Assembly (NCBI RefSeq): GCF_041296385.1
Contig: NC_091020.1
Span: 31,576,001-31,640,000, forward strand
Reading direction: 5' to 3'
Source: Aphelocoma coerulescens
Lineage: Eukaryota > Chordata > Aves > Passeriformes > Corvidae
DNA: 64,000 nucleotides
Shown here: one piece after another, positions 50,285 to 62,900 of the stretch
How the letters are laid out: each line of letters starts with the position of its first letter
Position numbering within the stretch: the first letter of the stretch is position 1
Notes under the pieces: model-generated
Told to the model about the DNA's origin: nothing
Databases searched by the model: none
Seen by the model: the letters and a program-made list of their open reading frames with translations, nothing else
Translations under genes and position numbers: made by a program

Positions 50285-50520
50285 GAGCACGATTAGAAAC
50301 TCCAGGTAATTTTCCCAGGGACTACCCCCTTGGCGGTCTGGGTCTGTGCCACCACAACTGCTTCGTGCTGGGGAAGCAAGGAATGGGTTTTGTCTCCTTT
50401 CCCTGAGAGTCATGAGGCTCTGGCACAGGTTGCCCAGGGAAGCTGTGGCTGCCTTATCCCTACAAGTGTCCAAGGCCAGGCTGCACGGTGTTTGGAGCAA
50501 CCTCGGATAGTGGAAGGTGT
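50285..50520 (+). mobile_element. CR1 LINE fragment, sense
   Basis: The clear part is 50405-50520: catgaggctctggcacaggt, then tgcccagggaagctgtggct, caaggccaggctgcacgg and ggatagtggaaggtgtccct, the CR1 3' region in sense orientation. It stops exactly where the first 28-bp minisatellite begins. The left part is degraded. Confidence 0.8.
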
Positions 50521-50680
50521 CCCTAAACTCCAAATAAAACACAGGGGCCCTAAATCCCAAATAATACATAGAGATCCCTAATCCCCAAATAACACATAGA
50601 CGCCCCTAAACCCTAAATAAAACACAGGCACCCCCAAACCCCAAATAACACACAGACACCCCCAAACCCCAAATAACGCC
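50521..50680. repeat. Minisatellite A, 28-bp unit x ~5.7
   Basis: Five complete 28-bp units and a 20-bp partial, each with a core like CCCCAAATAACACA followed by aGACACC. Units differ at several positions, more in the left ones, so the array is older or less homogenised than its neighbour. Confidence 0.9.
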
Positions 50681-50749
50681 CCCAAAAACGGCCGCCGCTC
50701 CGCGCGGCCCCAGCGCGCCCTCTGCCGGTGCTTCGGGGCCGTACGGGCC
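50681..50749. promoter_or_regulatory. CpG-rich unique spacer between minisatellites with CTCF-like core
   Basis: About 70 bp with many CpGs (ggccgccgct, cgcgcggccc, cagcgcgccc). At 50715-50728 the minus strand reads CCGGCAGAGGGCGC, which fits the CTCF core CCASYAGRKGGCRS at 13 of 14 positions. The short palindromic ccgcgcgg lies just to its left. Binding is inferred from the motif. Confidence 0.45.
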
Positions 50750-51230
50750 GGGGGTCCCGGGGCTGCCAGGGGGGTTTGGGGGTCCGGGGTCGCTATGGGG
50801 ATTTGGGGGTCCCGGGGTCGCCATGGGGATTTGGGGGTCCCGGGGTCGCCATGGGGATTTGGGGGTCCGGGGTCGCTATGGGGATTTGGGGGTCCCGGGG
50901 TCGCCATGGGGATTTGGGGGTCCCGGGGCTGCCATGGGAATTTGGGGATCCCGGGGCTGCCATGGGGATTTGGGGGTCCGGGGTCGCCATGGGGATTTGG
51001 GGGTCCCGGGGCTGCAAGGGGGGTTTGGGGATCCCGGGGCTGCCATGGGAATTTGGGGATGCCGGGGCTGCCATGGGGATTTGGGGGTCCCGGGGTCGCC
51101 ATGGGGATTTGGGGGTCCCGGGGCTGCCAGGGGGGGTTGGGGGCCCGGGGTCGCTATGGGGATTTGGGGGTCCCGGGGCTGACATGGGAATTTGGGGATG
51201 CCGGGGCTGCCATGGGAATTTGGGGGGCCC
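50750..51230. repeat. Minisatellite B, G-rich 27/28-bp unit x ~17
   Basis: About 17 units of the form GGGGATTTGGGGGTCCCGGG plus GTCGCCAT, with variants at the tcgc/ctgc, atgggga/atgggaa and gtccgg/gtcccgg positions. The unit length of 28 is not a multiple of three, so all six frames are partly open and give spurious Gly/Pro/Trp-rich proteins of up to 245 codons. Confidence 0.95.
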
Positions 51231-51285
51231 AGCTCTGCCGTGTCCCCCTCGCACGGAGCTCACCGGCAGCGGAGCCTCCCCACCT

Positions 51286-51600
51286 TCACAGGGAAGAATT
51301 CCTTCCCAATATTCCATCTGTTCCTGCCCTCTGGCAGTGGGAAGCCTTTTGCCGTTGTTCTGTCCCTCCATCCCTTGTTCAAAGTCCCTCTCCAGCTCTC
51401 CTGGAGCCCCTTTAGGTGCTGAAAGAGGCTCTAAGGTCCCCCTGGAGTCTCCTCTTCTGGACTAACACCCCCAATTCTCCCAGCCTTTCCCCACAGCAGA
51501 GATGATCCAGCCCCTGACCATCTTCTCAGCCTCCTCTGGCCCCACACCACCAGCTCTGTGTCCACCCTGTGCTGAGGACACCAGAGCCCCATCCTGCAGC
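51286..51600 (-). mobile_element. CR1 LINE fragment, antisense
   Basis: Contains caccttcacagggaagaatt, then ccctctggcagtgggaagcc, tctcctggagcccctttagg, ggagtctcctcttctggact and caattctcccagcctttccc, the reverse complement of an internal 3' CR1 segment. It lies on the far side of minisatellite B, opposite in orientation to the CR1 fragment at 50285-50520. Confidence 0.85.
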
Positions 51601-54600
51601 AGGGCAAGGAGGACATTTAGCAAAATGCTGCCTCTGGCTCCAGCTGCAATTTTAGGTGCTGTTTGAGCCTCTGAAAATCCCAGCATTAATGTAATGGTGG
51701 AGGTTGTATCTCTGGCTTCTGTCAGTTCAAACAGGCACCTGAGACAGGTCCCCAAAAAGCAAATCTATTAATGGTGCTAATTCAATGAACCTGCAGCAGA
51801 TGCAAAAGCTGTCACCTGATTAAATCACGTTTAAATTAGTGCTGTTATCTGTAGAAATAAAAAATGGGGTTGCAGCCTTGGTGGAACACGTGTTTGCAAA
51901 TCCTCCCTAGCCAAACGATCTGGGGCAGTGCCAACCTGTGGCATCTCCAGGCTCCCAGAAAGGATTCAGTGCAAGGTACAGCCAGATGTGCTTCTGCCAC
52001 AGCTCCATCTATATCAGCACAGCTGCAACAGCAGCAAAGAGAAACCTTAGCTCGTTGGCAAAAAATAAAACCAAAAAATACCCCCAAGAAAACCCTTCTT
52101 TTTATTTTTAACACAGAGGTGCACCAGAACTGTGTAATACATCCCGGTGTTAGGGGGAAAAAATAATCATGGAACAGGTCACATGGAAAACAGTGGTGCT
52201 CACCACACTGTGAGCTGTGATTTTCCTTTCTTCAGCTCAGTAAAAATTACTTCTCTTTCCTGTCACTGTCTTTTTTCCCCTGTTGAAAATTGGTGGTTTT
52301 TATAAGGTGTTTAGGAGGGTTTGTGGTCCAGAGGTACAACCACCCCTGCCCCCTGTATTTATAAGCTTTAAAGGAGAATATGAAGGGGGCGGAAAAGTAA
52401 TAATCCTGGTGTGGGTTATGCCTGTGCAAAATAGAAGGGTGAAGGAGCAGGGTGGAGACCACAAAGAGCAAAGAGAGGGTGGGTGTAATGTCTGCACATC
52501 CTCTGGGAAGTGGGTGCTTCGTTCTGCTGTAGTCCAGATGCTCACAAATCTCCCATCCTCGTGAGGCAAGATGTGTCTTGAGGCAAAATGCTGCTTGATA
52601 GAAGATTGCTGCCACATAAATAAAATTAAAGTTGTCAGGACATACCCATATCATGATTCTGGAGATCTTAGTTCCCAGCTGAACTCACTCAGAGGCAAAT
52701 TCAGGAACGACAGTGAGGTAAATAATGGTTTTCAGGGTACAGCCACAGCTCCCTTGCTCTCCCAGTCTCGGTCCCATCAGTCATTTCACACAGGACCAAA
52801 ACCAGAACTTGGCTGAATGCAGACTTTTTCTTTGTCTATGTCATTATGGTCACGACAATGCCTTTCACAATTTTATTTAGCACACCATGAAGACCTTTTG
52901 GTATACAAACTGATTTTCCCCCTTCTTTCTCTATGCAGTATCAGAGCTCTGTTGGGACATCAGTTATGTACACAAGGACAGCTCACCCTTAGCCCTGTAA
53001 TCTTGATCAGAGTCTACCTTTGGCAGCTCCCAGCCCTGCAGCTTTCCCTTTCCATCCACTCCCACCCCTCTGAGGGTCAGTCACATCCTTGGGCATCCCT
53101 GTTTGAAAATGCTGAGCCCTGAAAAGGCTCAGCACCTCTCAGTTCTCTTTTCCTAACTTGCAGCCTCTCCTCTGAAGCATGGGGCAAAAATGAAAGAAGA
53201 AGAAAAAAAGACTGATTCAGGTTTTGGCAGCTCTCCTCTCACAGAAGAATATTCCACGCTTGCACATGAAAGGGAATTTTTAGCCAACCAGAGCAAAGAG
53301 TCAAAATAACAAACACAAAAAATTACCCCCCAAAAATTGCCACACTCAATAGTTTTTCTGACTGCTGCTACTGGCTCAGTGAGAGGCTGGTTCGTTGCCT
53401 AATCTTGAGCTCAGAAAAAGACAGATCATCTTGAAGTTTACAGTGCTATTGGCCCGACTACAGAGGATAGGATTTCCCTCAAGCCTTTGCCCAAGGCCTG
53501 ATAATGACTCCAAAAACAACAAGTCGCCTTGAGGTTGGAAATTTTGCTTCAGAGAGATTTTGTTCGCGTTCCGTAAATGATACACAAATATTGGTCTGAG
53601 TGGATGGAAAATGCTTAAAAGCTGCATAACAGAGTGAATGAGACCAATCCCGAGATGGAAATAATTTCCTTAATTCCTTGCAGCACTGCTGTCACTTCCA
53701 GCCATCTGTTAGCTGGGAAGTCACTGATAATCCACGGAGCAGCTTGGGTGATGAAACCTCCTGAAAGCAAAGATCACAACGAGTTCACTTATTTCTCTAC
53801 AGTAGAAAAGGAAGTGGGTGGGGAAAAGGAATGAAAGGATGAAACACACAGCTCATGCCCTCCTGGCTTCAGGATAAAAGATTTGCTCTAAAAAACCCCT
53901 GGTAATTTCATACTTCCTTAATGAGAAATGGTGTCCAAGATGTGGAGTGAGCAGCAGTCAGAGGCAGAGTTCTGTGAGCCAAATCACCTTCATTATGTGG
54001 TAGATTGTAATTTTAATCCCACTGGTCTTCCCTAGGCCTGGGGATTTTCCAAGCAGCCTGGTCAGGATGTTGAGAACAACTTTTAACAGTGGCTGATTAA
54101 ACACTGCAAGAAAAGTAAGAGATGGGTTTCCCATTCACTCAGGGAGTGACTTGCACCAAAACTCTGCCCCTGAGGTCCAGGGGTTCTCAGTCTCAGTGAA
54201 ATCTGTAGCAGGGTTGCCTTTTGTCCTTCATGTTTTGGAGTTTCATATTGTTTGGTATCTCTTTGCAGACTAAGAGGGGCATGAGCTTCTCCTCTATGCT
54301 CTTTGCTGTCAGATCCACCTCTGTGGCACTTCAGGAATGCAAAAAGGACAGGTTTCGGTTGTGTGTAGTGCAGATGCATAAAAAATGTCTAAACCTAGTA
54401 TTTAAACTGTGGAAAAATTATGAAATCATAAGTACAGAAAACACAGAACAGGAACTAAGAAAAAAATATGTTCAGCTGTTCCTCTGGACTGCAGCTTGAA
54501 AAAGAACCTGAAAGGTTTCAATTTACCTCCAAGTCAATGTATTTTTTGGTAACTCTGGGAGAGTTTCAGTGCTGCAACTGTTAGCATCACTTGTTCAAAT

Positions 54601-57600
54601 ATTTCAATTTCCTACCTTGTCTTAGTCACGACATGGGAAAACACTTGAAATCAATCTAATCAAGTGGTTCACCAGCTGAGATAGGCCTGATGAAAACCAC
54701 ATTTGTTAACGCTGATACAGCTCGAGCTCAGCTCCTGCCAGCTGAAGTGCAGCCTGGCACATCACCCTGTCCAAGACCCACTGACCACCACGATTCCCCC
54801 TGGGATTCCTTGGGGGAAATGTGCACTGAGGGGCTGCCATGCTCCAGTAAGGGCACAAACCGACAGATTCTGCTTGGAATTTATATGGCAAACAAAAGAA
54901 AAAGCCCCCGTGTCAGGACATCCCACTGACAGCAGTTTTGGTGCTCGCCCAAGGCACGGAGCAGTGGATAACCCCCCTTCCCAGCCCTGACCCCACAGCC
55001 CTGCTTTTCTCAGCCAGCCTTTCCTGCTGGCTTGCAGAGCTCTGTGCAAAGTGAAACAAGAGCCCAAGAGTAACACGGAGGTGCAGGCAGGCACTGGGCT
55101 GAATTTTGGGCACACGACCTCTGGAAAGGCTGGAGCAATAGGACAGTGTGGCAGGAACACGGGTAGGAGTGCCCAGACCCCAGGCTGCAGCATTCAGCAT
55201 GCTGGGCACTGCCTCCCGTGGGAAATGCCCTGTCTTTGGGTGATTCAGATGGGCACAAGGCAGGAACAGCAGCGGGGGAAGGGACAGATGCTGGCCCTGT
55301 CCTGCAGTTTCGGATCACGCAGCACGTTCAGGAGCTCAGGGCGTTATCTGCTCTGTAATGCCAGCTTTAAAGCCATTCCAGCTTCCTTATGCCCGGGGAT
55401 CCCCCCAAGTTTTGATCAGAGCGACATCAGCTGCCTTTACTGACAGACAGAGCCGCCTCAGCATTTTAGCACTTCTTGCTGACAGAAAGGTCGCCGAGTG
55501 CGTTGCGTTTGAGGAACCAGCAGCTGCGACCTTTCCCTGCTCGGAGTCTCCCTCCAAGCCCCAAATCCCTACACGTTATTCAGCCGAGAGCCAGGAGAGG
55601 GTGCTGCTAAATTTGGCCATCATCCCCTTCCTCCCGCGGGGAGCCACATGCCGCCTTTCCCTCTTTCTTCCCCCGCCATCCCCTTGGAATGGGGCGCTTT
55701 TTAACCCCTGGCTGCGATGGATTTGCACACTGATCAGTCAGGATATAATAGCCCTGATGATGAGAAGCATCTTTCGCTTAATTACAGCCAAGCTGCCGAA
55801 CTGGAGCGATCAGAATTCCGGCTGCAGCTGCTGAGCACTTGTATGGCAGCACAGCAAAGTCACACAGATCCTCGGGATAAAGGATGCCCCACAGCTCGCT
55901 TTGAACTGTGGCTTTGCCAAAAGCCCTGGGACATGAGCCGTGTTGGATACAAAACAAGAGGAACTGCCTCTGGCACAGGGAAAGGATCACTGTCATGTAA
56001 ACATTGCTTCTGGTTTGTCAGGGGCAGACATTTGGCAAAACTGGGCGACTGCATAAGGCTTGCTGCCCTGTTTTAGGATGAAAAGAGTTATAAACAATTT
56101 ATAAAAGGGAGAATATACCACTTTTCAGCTTTGAACCAGTCACAGAATGGTATGGGACCTCTCTGACCTAATTAGTTTTTAGCCCAGATGCAGGTGCTAC
56201 CCACTTAAAATGTCTGAATCTTCAGTAAAAAACCAGCACATTCCAAACTGTTATTCAAACACAAACATTAAAATCTTTTTCTCTCCCTCCCACTGATTTT
56301 TCAAACCCTCCTTCTCCACGCCAATGGCCTGGCAAGTGCAGTGAAAGAAATGCAACAGGAACAAAAGAAATGGGAGATGGAGCAGGTACAAGGGGCATCT
56401 TCCCCTGTTAAGTGAATTTGCAATTCATTCAGACCACAGCCCAGTCAGAAGTGAGCCCCACTGTGCCATCCCTTCTTCCAAGGCAAAACCCAGCATCCTA
56501 GGACAGACTGTGAACTGTGTTAGCAAGGACTGAGAGCAGAAAGGGGTTAACTATGGGACATGAAACAATCTCAACCCAAACTGTGTTCATAAAAGAGCTG
56601 TCAGCACACAGATTTGGTGTATTTGTAGAATATTTTTATTTTTTAGCTGAGAAACACAAAATAGGGTAGAGTTTAAGGCATGCAAACAGGCATGAAACTT
56701 CTCTTGCTTGTTTTGTGTGCTCATCACTTCCGTGTAAGTTCTATGAAGAGGAGTAGATCCTATCTTTAATCTCTACATAAAGCAACTTTGAGCACCCACT
56801 TACAGCCTGAGGTTGGATGCAATGTTTACAGTTGTTCCTGGAATGCAGGATTTATTTCTAGGGAAACAGTTCTTCATCTGTCTGTGTGATTTGTTCTGTG
56901 CCACGTGGAGCAAGTGTCACCTACTTCCAGAAGTTTGTAATAACACCAACTTTCCCTACATATACACAAATTGCAATTACAGGCATCTGCTTGCATGGTT
57001 TTAATCTGATTGCCCTTTTACTGAAAAATACCAATAATCTGATGAATAGGAAAAACATCCTTGCTTTCTGCACGTTGAAGTCTACTTGTTGGTGTTCTAA
57101 AAAAACCCCCTCAAACCAACCCAGACAGCACAAAGACAATGATCCAATCAACTTTTTACCTCTGAGGTAAAAGAGCAACTCAAAGATTAAGGATTCTGTG
57201 GATCAAGTTACATTAGATTAAAAACATAACAGGTATTGAAATAAACATAGGCACAGAGATGCTGCTAGAAAATACATTTCCTTTTGAGTAACTTTTGCCT
57301 CGTGGTCGTGTAAAGCACCTTTGTGTCTACTCATGTAGGGTGTTTGCTCTTAGCAAGCAAAGGCAGTACCTGACAGGGAACATATTGCCAAGGAAAGTGT
57401 TCACAAGCAGCTACAAACTTATTTTCTCTCTTTAACGCCCTACCTTTGCTCATACGGCTCCTGGTTTCATCTCCTATTATTACCATTTTAAAACATGATA
57501 GTCAAAGACTCTTTTCTCCCTTGCTAATGCATTTTTAAAATCAATATGATTAAAAATGAATCTACTGCGCATCCATGTGATGAATGTGGTAAGAGCTCAT

Positions 57601-59798
57601 TCTGCATTTTTCCCATGAATGTCCCCATGCTGAATTTTTTAATATCACTAAGAGTAATGCAGCAAACACTGGGAAAAAAAACAAATCCCAAGTCCTAAAC
57701 TGGTTAAGCTGCCCACTCCCAAGGGCTTCAATGCTATCAGAAGTTCTGTCCTCTGCTGTGGCAGGCATTAAGAGTTTGTTATTACAGTGGATTTTCAAAA
57801 GAGGTAATCCTGAGATTACAAAGAGTTGGCAAGTCCAGAACTGGATGGTCCCATTTCCTAGGCCCCATCAGAAAAAGAAAAAAAAATTCATGCACATGTT
57901 TAGTTCATTCTCATTCAGTAAAACATTGAAATACAGCTTAAGCAGGAGGTCAAATACCACTGAAAGTGCCTGAAGTAATATGATTTCACCATTAAATCTT
58001 TCGAGAGCATAAAAAGAACATTAACTCAGTGCATAAGAATTACACCTTACATCATGCATATAGAGGCACTGACCTCTTCTTTGATTTCCTAAAAATGAGC
58101 AGGGCATGTAGCTCTAGGGGAAGAATCAGAACTTCCATCCCCACTTTTACATCTAACTAGGGAAAAGCCCATGGAAACAATTTTCTTTACACAATACCTG
58201 CAAGAGTGGCTCAGAGTTAAAAGAAATGATCAAGTCTACCTAGTGAGTTTGCATTCTCAAAAATGACAAACTAGACTTAGATTTTAAACATTGATAGTGA
58301 CAGCAATGTATGAAACATATCTGGCCTTTCTGACAAAAAAAAAATAAGTACAAAATGTTCAAAAGCTAACTGTGCCTTTAGATTAGCCAGCACATAAACA
58401 AAAGTTCAAGACAAGCAGTGCAAAATATGAAAGAGTAAATAATGAGAGAGTGGGAAACAGCCAGACTACAGCTGCAAAGCTTGTAAATAGAGCAAGTAGC
58501 TAATACACTTTCCCAGCTTAAACTGCAATTTAGTAACACTGCAGTGAATTAATCAAAAAGTATAATGAACACATGAAAAACTGTATGCTAAAATGTGCTT
58601 TGCAGTGCTGACACATTCCCAGGACAACATGGAATGCTCATTGGGAGCGTCTTCCTCTACCAACCTTGGATTGCACAGGGCAGAAATAAATTCCCCTTGC
58701 TCTCAAGCTTCATGTGAGAGTGGCTGAACCCCAAAGCCAACTCCCTGTTCCACTGCAGCTCTCCAAAATCACAATTAGGAAAACCCTGAAATACTTCTGT
58801 GGGGCAAACAAAACTCGGCAGGGTGATTTGAGCAGAAAAAATGGAGTAAAACGAAACCAGATTTGGTTTGCTGGTCCTTTGCCAAAGCACTGCTGCTGCA
58901 CAGAGAGGGATTGTTCAGAAGACCTGGGAGAGACCAGATGCTTTCTGATAGCAGCATCTGATGTCACACTGATAAGAGGGACATGCCCCAGCCAAGCTTT
59001 GCTGGAATCAGTGTGCCCTGAGAGGGATATTTACTGTCACATTTCCTAATGGCAGTTAGTTCTTCAGAGATCCTGTCTCTTTTAGAGCTTTTGTTCCCAA
59101 GGGAACAGAGGTTATCCCATCCTCTGAAGAAAGTGATTGTCTACTGCAAAAAAAAAAAAAAAAAAAAAAAAAAAAGAAAGTGGGGGGAAATTTAGGAGAT
59201 ACAAAAATGAAAATCATGACTAGGGAAGTGTTTTCATTCAGCAATAAAGGCAAAGCAAAACAGACATCACCCTGAAAGAACAAAGTCACACAGGAAGGGA
59301 TTGGATTCTACAGAGCTTAACCCTGAAAGATGCTGTCCCTTTATGATTAAATTTGCTATGAATGACTCACCCACAAACTAATGTGAAATGTACTCCTCAA
59401 CAGCTTCTCCTAGCAGATCAGGATGTAAAAGCTAGTCCCAAATAAAAATTACAAGGCAAAAATAAAAACCCAACCACGCAGTCTCTCATTTTGCATCACC
59501 AAGATGCCTCACAAAAGAAAATACAAGAATTGAAAGCATTTTAACTTGTGAAATATGAAAGGCAACTCATGCTATGGAGGAATACCTCAGCCTCTTAGCT
59601 GGGAAACAGTCCTTCCATGGGTGCTTGGTTAATAGCTATCATGCAAAAACAATTAATCATTCAAGCAATTAAGAAGGTAAGTATCTCCTAAAAAGGTTTT
59701 GAGCTTTCCAAGCCCTAAATGCAACTGCTATAAACCTAGACTGTTCCTGAGTGTAATTTCCTTATTGTATTGCCTCTCCTGAAGAGACCCATTGTGTC
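51601..59798. other. Intergenic region and probable RGS10 3' untranslated sequence
   Basis: No recognisable gene. The stretch just left of 59799 must include the RGS10 3' UTR; no close canonical AATAAA is seen on the minus strand. The nearest clear ones (TTTATT on plus) are near 56848 and 56633. A CpG-bearing block at 55290-55850 is noted as a possible regulatory element. A 28-bp poly-A run is at 59148. Confidence 0.6.
59148..59175 (+). repeat. Poly-A tract (28 bp)
   Basis: Uninterrupted A run about 0.6 kb beyond the RGS10 stop, possibly within its 3' UTR (as poly-U). The short word gaaagtg occurs on both sides. Confidence 0.9.
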
Positions 59799-59945
59799 TC
59801 ATGTGTTGTAAATTCTTGATGCTCTTTTAGCTGCAGTCTGAGCCTCTGGTGAGTTCTCCTCTTGCTCCTCGCTCTTCTTATGGTTTAGGAATATGTCTGA
59901 CTTCAGGAAGCGGCTGTAGCTGTCATACTTCATGAGATTGAATAT
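59799..59945 (-). CDS. RGS10: RGS10 terminal exon (last 48 residues and stop)
   Basis: The minus strand, after acceptor ctcttcccag, reads [20 protein letters not shown], then [20 protein letters not shown] and RASRIYNT, then TGA at 59799-59801. Human RGS10 has the same length and ends [14 protein letters not shown] identically. [17 protein letters not shown] is the last helix pair of the RGS domain. The acidic linker ([11 protein letters not shown]) varies from human (TEEEEEDLPDA). KRAS holds the Ser reported as a PKA site that affects nuclear movement. RGS10 is a small GTPase-activating protein for Gi/o/z alpha subunits. Confidence 0.97.
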   Translation of the reverse strand: MFNLMKYDSYSRFLKSDIFLNHKKSEEQEENSPEAQTAAKRASRIYNT

Positions 59946-62900
59946 CTGGGAAGAGGGGGGAAAAGAACACAAAGCAAAGTACCTAAGTGAAATGAGATTT
60001 TAAATGAGAAGGACACATTAATTCCAATGTACTTTCCTTCTGTTTGTACTAGAGCATTACTACAGAGCAGGGCATGAAGAAAAAAAATACACTTCCAGCT
60101 CTCCATGGGGGCTGCATGTAGCAAACAATGCTGTAGGTTCCTGGCAATAACGTCCACATTAGTTTAAAAATCAGATTATAGTTTTCACAGTAGCCAGCTT
60201 TGCACACCTAATACTGAAGGTGAAAGGTCCCAGGCCATGGTCACTGAGTGGGATGACCAGATCCTCCCGTGTTTGTCCCTCTGAACATCCCTCTGAGGGA
60301 CAAAGCAGAGCTTTGAAGAAAGAGAGGCACCTTTTATGCACCTTGCTGACTGCAGTGACTCCTGAACATTGCAGAGTAACTCAAGCAGAGCACTGGATAA
60401 CTAAGGAAAGCCTCTAAATAATTTACACAAATACTGAAACAACTGGTTTAGCCAATGTTTCTTAAACCTATGCCAATCTTCCCATTCTTTTTGGACCAAA
60501 TGGCAAGACTGGTCTCAGGCCAATTGCAGGAACCTGCCACAAAGAGCTGACCTGATACAGATGTATTTTGCCAGTTAAAACGTGGGTTTAAATTGCTGGT
60601 GGATTAAATTTGTGTAAATACACTTTTCACTAGGCCAAGAGCTTCTCACAGCCAGCATGGAAACATGAAGTCAGCCCCAAGTACAGCTTTTCTCTCCCAG
60701 GGCTTGAGTTCAGGCTCATCCCTCAGCATGACTGCTGCTCTTCTATTTATACCCTCTGTGGACAAAAAAAAAGCTACAACTCTTTTTTTGAGTTTTCTGA
60801 AAACAAAGGGGCTGGGAGAGGAGCTTGGAATCTGTTCAGGTGTCAAGGTCAGGACTATATTTTGCTTGGTCTTGAAACAGAGGGGACAGGAAAAAAGTAA
60901 ACTTCAAAACTATAATTGAGGCAAAACCAAAGCCAGCATCACCCTCAGTCTATTATTTCACTGGTGGAGCCTCTCTGAGTCATGTTTCAGGACTGATCAT
61001 TTTTTATGATACTCAGAGTAACTGAATTTCCAAGACAAATTTCTAAATTCTGACCTGCAGATGTGGCTACTCCATGTGTGGATAACTCATCTTTACCTTT
61101 ACAGGCCTCACTTCTAACTGACACTACAACCATTACCTGTTTGGCAGGAGGAAAAAAAAAAACAATCTCAAACTGCTTTTTCATTTCACATCCTTGAGGA
61201 ACCTGGACAAATACAGGCAAACACCCAAAACTTGACTGTTCTTGTCTGTGCATTTGCTAAAGTAGCTCCCTTATAAGTAAATTACATGGTGGATTTTACT
61301 AATCACTATTTCTTTACATATTTAAATATTTAAATTCATGTCTAAAACTGTGGAAATATTATTTTTTAAGATACATTTTGGAATATGAAAAAAAAAATCC
61401 CCAAATACCCACTCTGTATAGACTCTGATCTTCAGGATCTTAACTCTTCCTGAGTTAAGCAAAGTCAAATTTTACCTCCTGGCACTGGCTAACTACAACA
61501 CAATTAAATTCATCCAACCAGCTCAGGGGAAAAAAAAATTGTAAGGAAGATGTTTGCTGTTAAAACGTCACATCTGTGTGAAGAACTTAGACCCCTCTTG
61601 CTCCTGGTATCACTTAAAGCATCTCCCAGAGAGAAAGAGCATTGAAGACCAAGATCTTCTGCAGTCTGGTCAGCCAAATACAGAGAGAGCAGAGTTCATA
61701 ACCACGTGCCAAAGCAGAACCCTCTTTCCCCCTCCCTCCCTCCCTCCCTCCCTCCTCTCACTGCCTTTGTGGAGCAGGAACATTTACCCCACAAGTATTT
61801 TGAAGCACACGAAATATGAACTACTCTAACACCACTCCATTCAGCACAAACAAATGGCTTGGGGGCAGTTAAGGCCACCCCATGGCCCCAGCCCACACCC
61901 CACCAGATCCCCAGTTAAATCAGGAGCTCTCTGGAGACCTGAAGCTGTTGTTACCAGCACTGCTGTAGAGCAGAGTGTGGCTTTCCAGCTCTGCCTTTTT
62001 CTACTCCAGACCCACTGAGCCAGCAGTGGTTAACACTGCTCTTCACAGAGCAAATTACACCACTCTTCATAACTTTATAAGGATTGAAAACTAGAGAAGA
62101 CCATAACTCTTCTGAGCCATTATCTAACAGCAATAAACAGTAGCTTCAAGCACTGGAATCTTGCAATGACCCACAAATGCTCTGCATTTGTTTTTAAAAG
62201 CTCACAGAATTTCTTCCCACACTAGTGGGATTCCTCTACCACTAGTCCAGTATGTTTCCAGTTCAGGTATTAATAATCCTTGGCTCTCCACGTGCATGTC
62301 ATTTGTGAAATAGCAAATACTTTAACTCCAGTATTTTCTCCAGCTTCACTCTTACAGTCACTCACCCTGAACTGCAGTGCTGAGCTCTACCAGAACATTT
62401 CTCTCCCTTCCCCCAAGTCAGAAGTTTTCCCATGAAAAACTCTGTTTCTTCACATGGAAATTTGATTTCAGGTATTTCCACTGCTAATGTCTTGGAATCT
62501 GCCTGAAAAACAGCAGAGCCTTTGCCCCTCAGACCCCTCCAACTGACCCAGCCAGTGCCCAAACAATGTATTCAATACCTGATTGAAATGGGCTGAAAAC
62601 ACTGTTTAAATTGCTGTGCTGTTTCTCCACAAAAGGAAAGAGCCAAATGGAAAATACAGGTAGTCCTGAGGATGGTACAGGAATTAAAAATAGTACTGCA
62701 AGTGCTGGAAAGCTGCAGATAAGAATGACTCACTTCATAACTTATGCTTTGAAATCAGCTGAATATCAAGAAAATTTACCACCCAAAGACATGCCTGCAA
62801 AATTTCTAATTTCTACCAGACCTCCCAAGTTCTTTAGGAAAAGGCAAAGCAGAGACCAACTCCTCTAAGTCTTGCATGTTACAGAAGAGGAGGGTTTTCA

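Noticed and set aside
50521..50680. CCCTAAA words resembling plant-type telomere repeat, and regularly spaced repeats resembling CRISPR
   Set aside because: The words occur within a 28-bp minisatellite, vary from unit to unit and have no unique spacers. This is an animal nuclear locus.
50578..51465. Long frames on both strands (up to 245 codons) with Gly/Pro/Trp-rich, collagen- or silk-like repeats
   Set aside because: They are translations of the 28-bp G-rich minisatellite. The period is not a multiple of three and every frame is open, so coding is not implied.
59110..59185. Poly-A tail of a processed pseudogene
   Set aside because: No transcript-like body or convincing target-site duplication. 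Only a short gaaagtg word is repeated, consistent with slippage.
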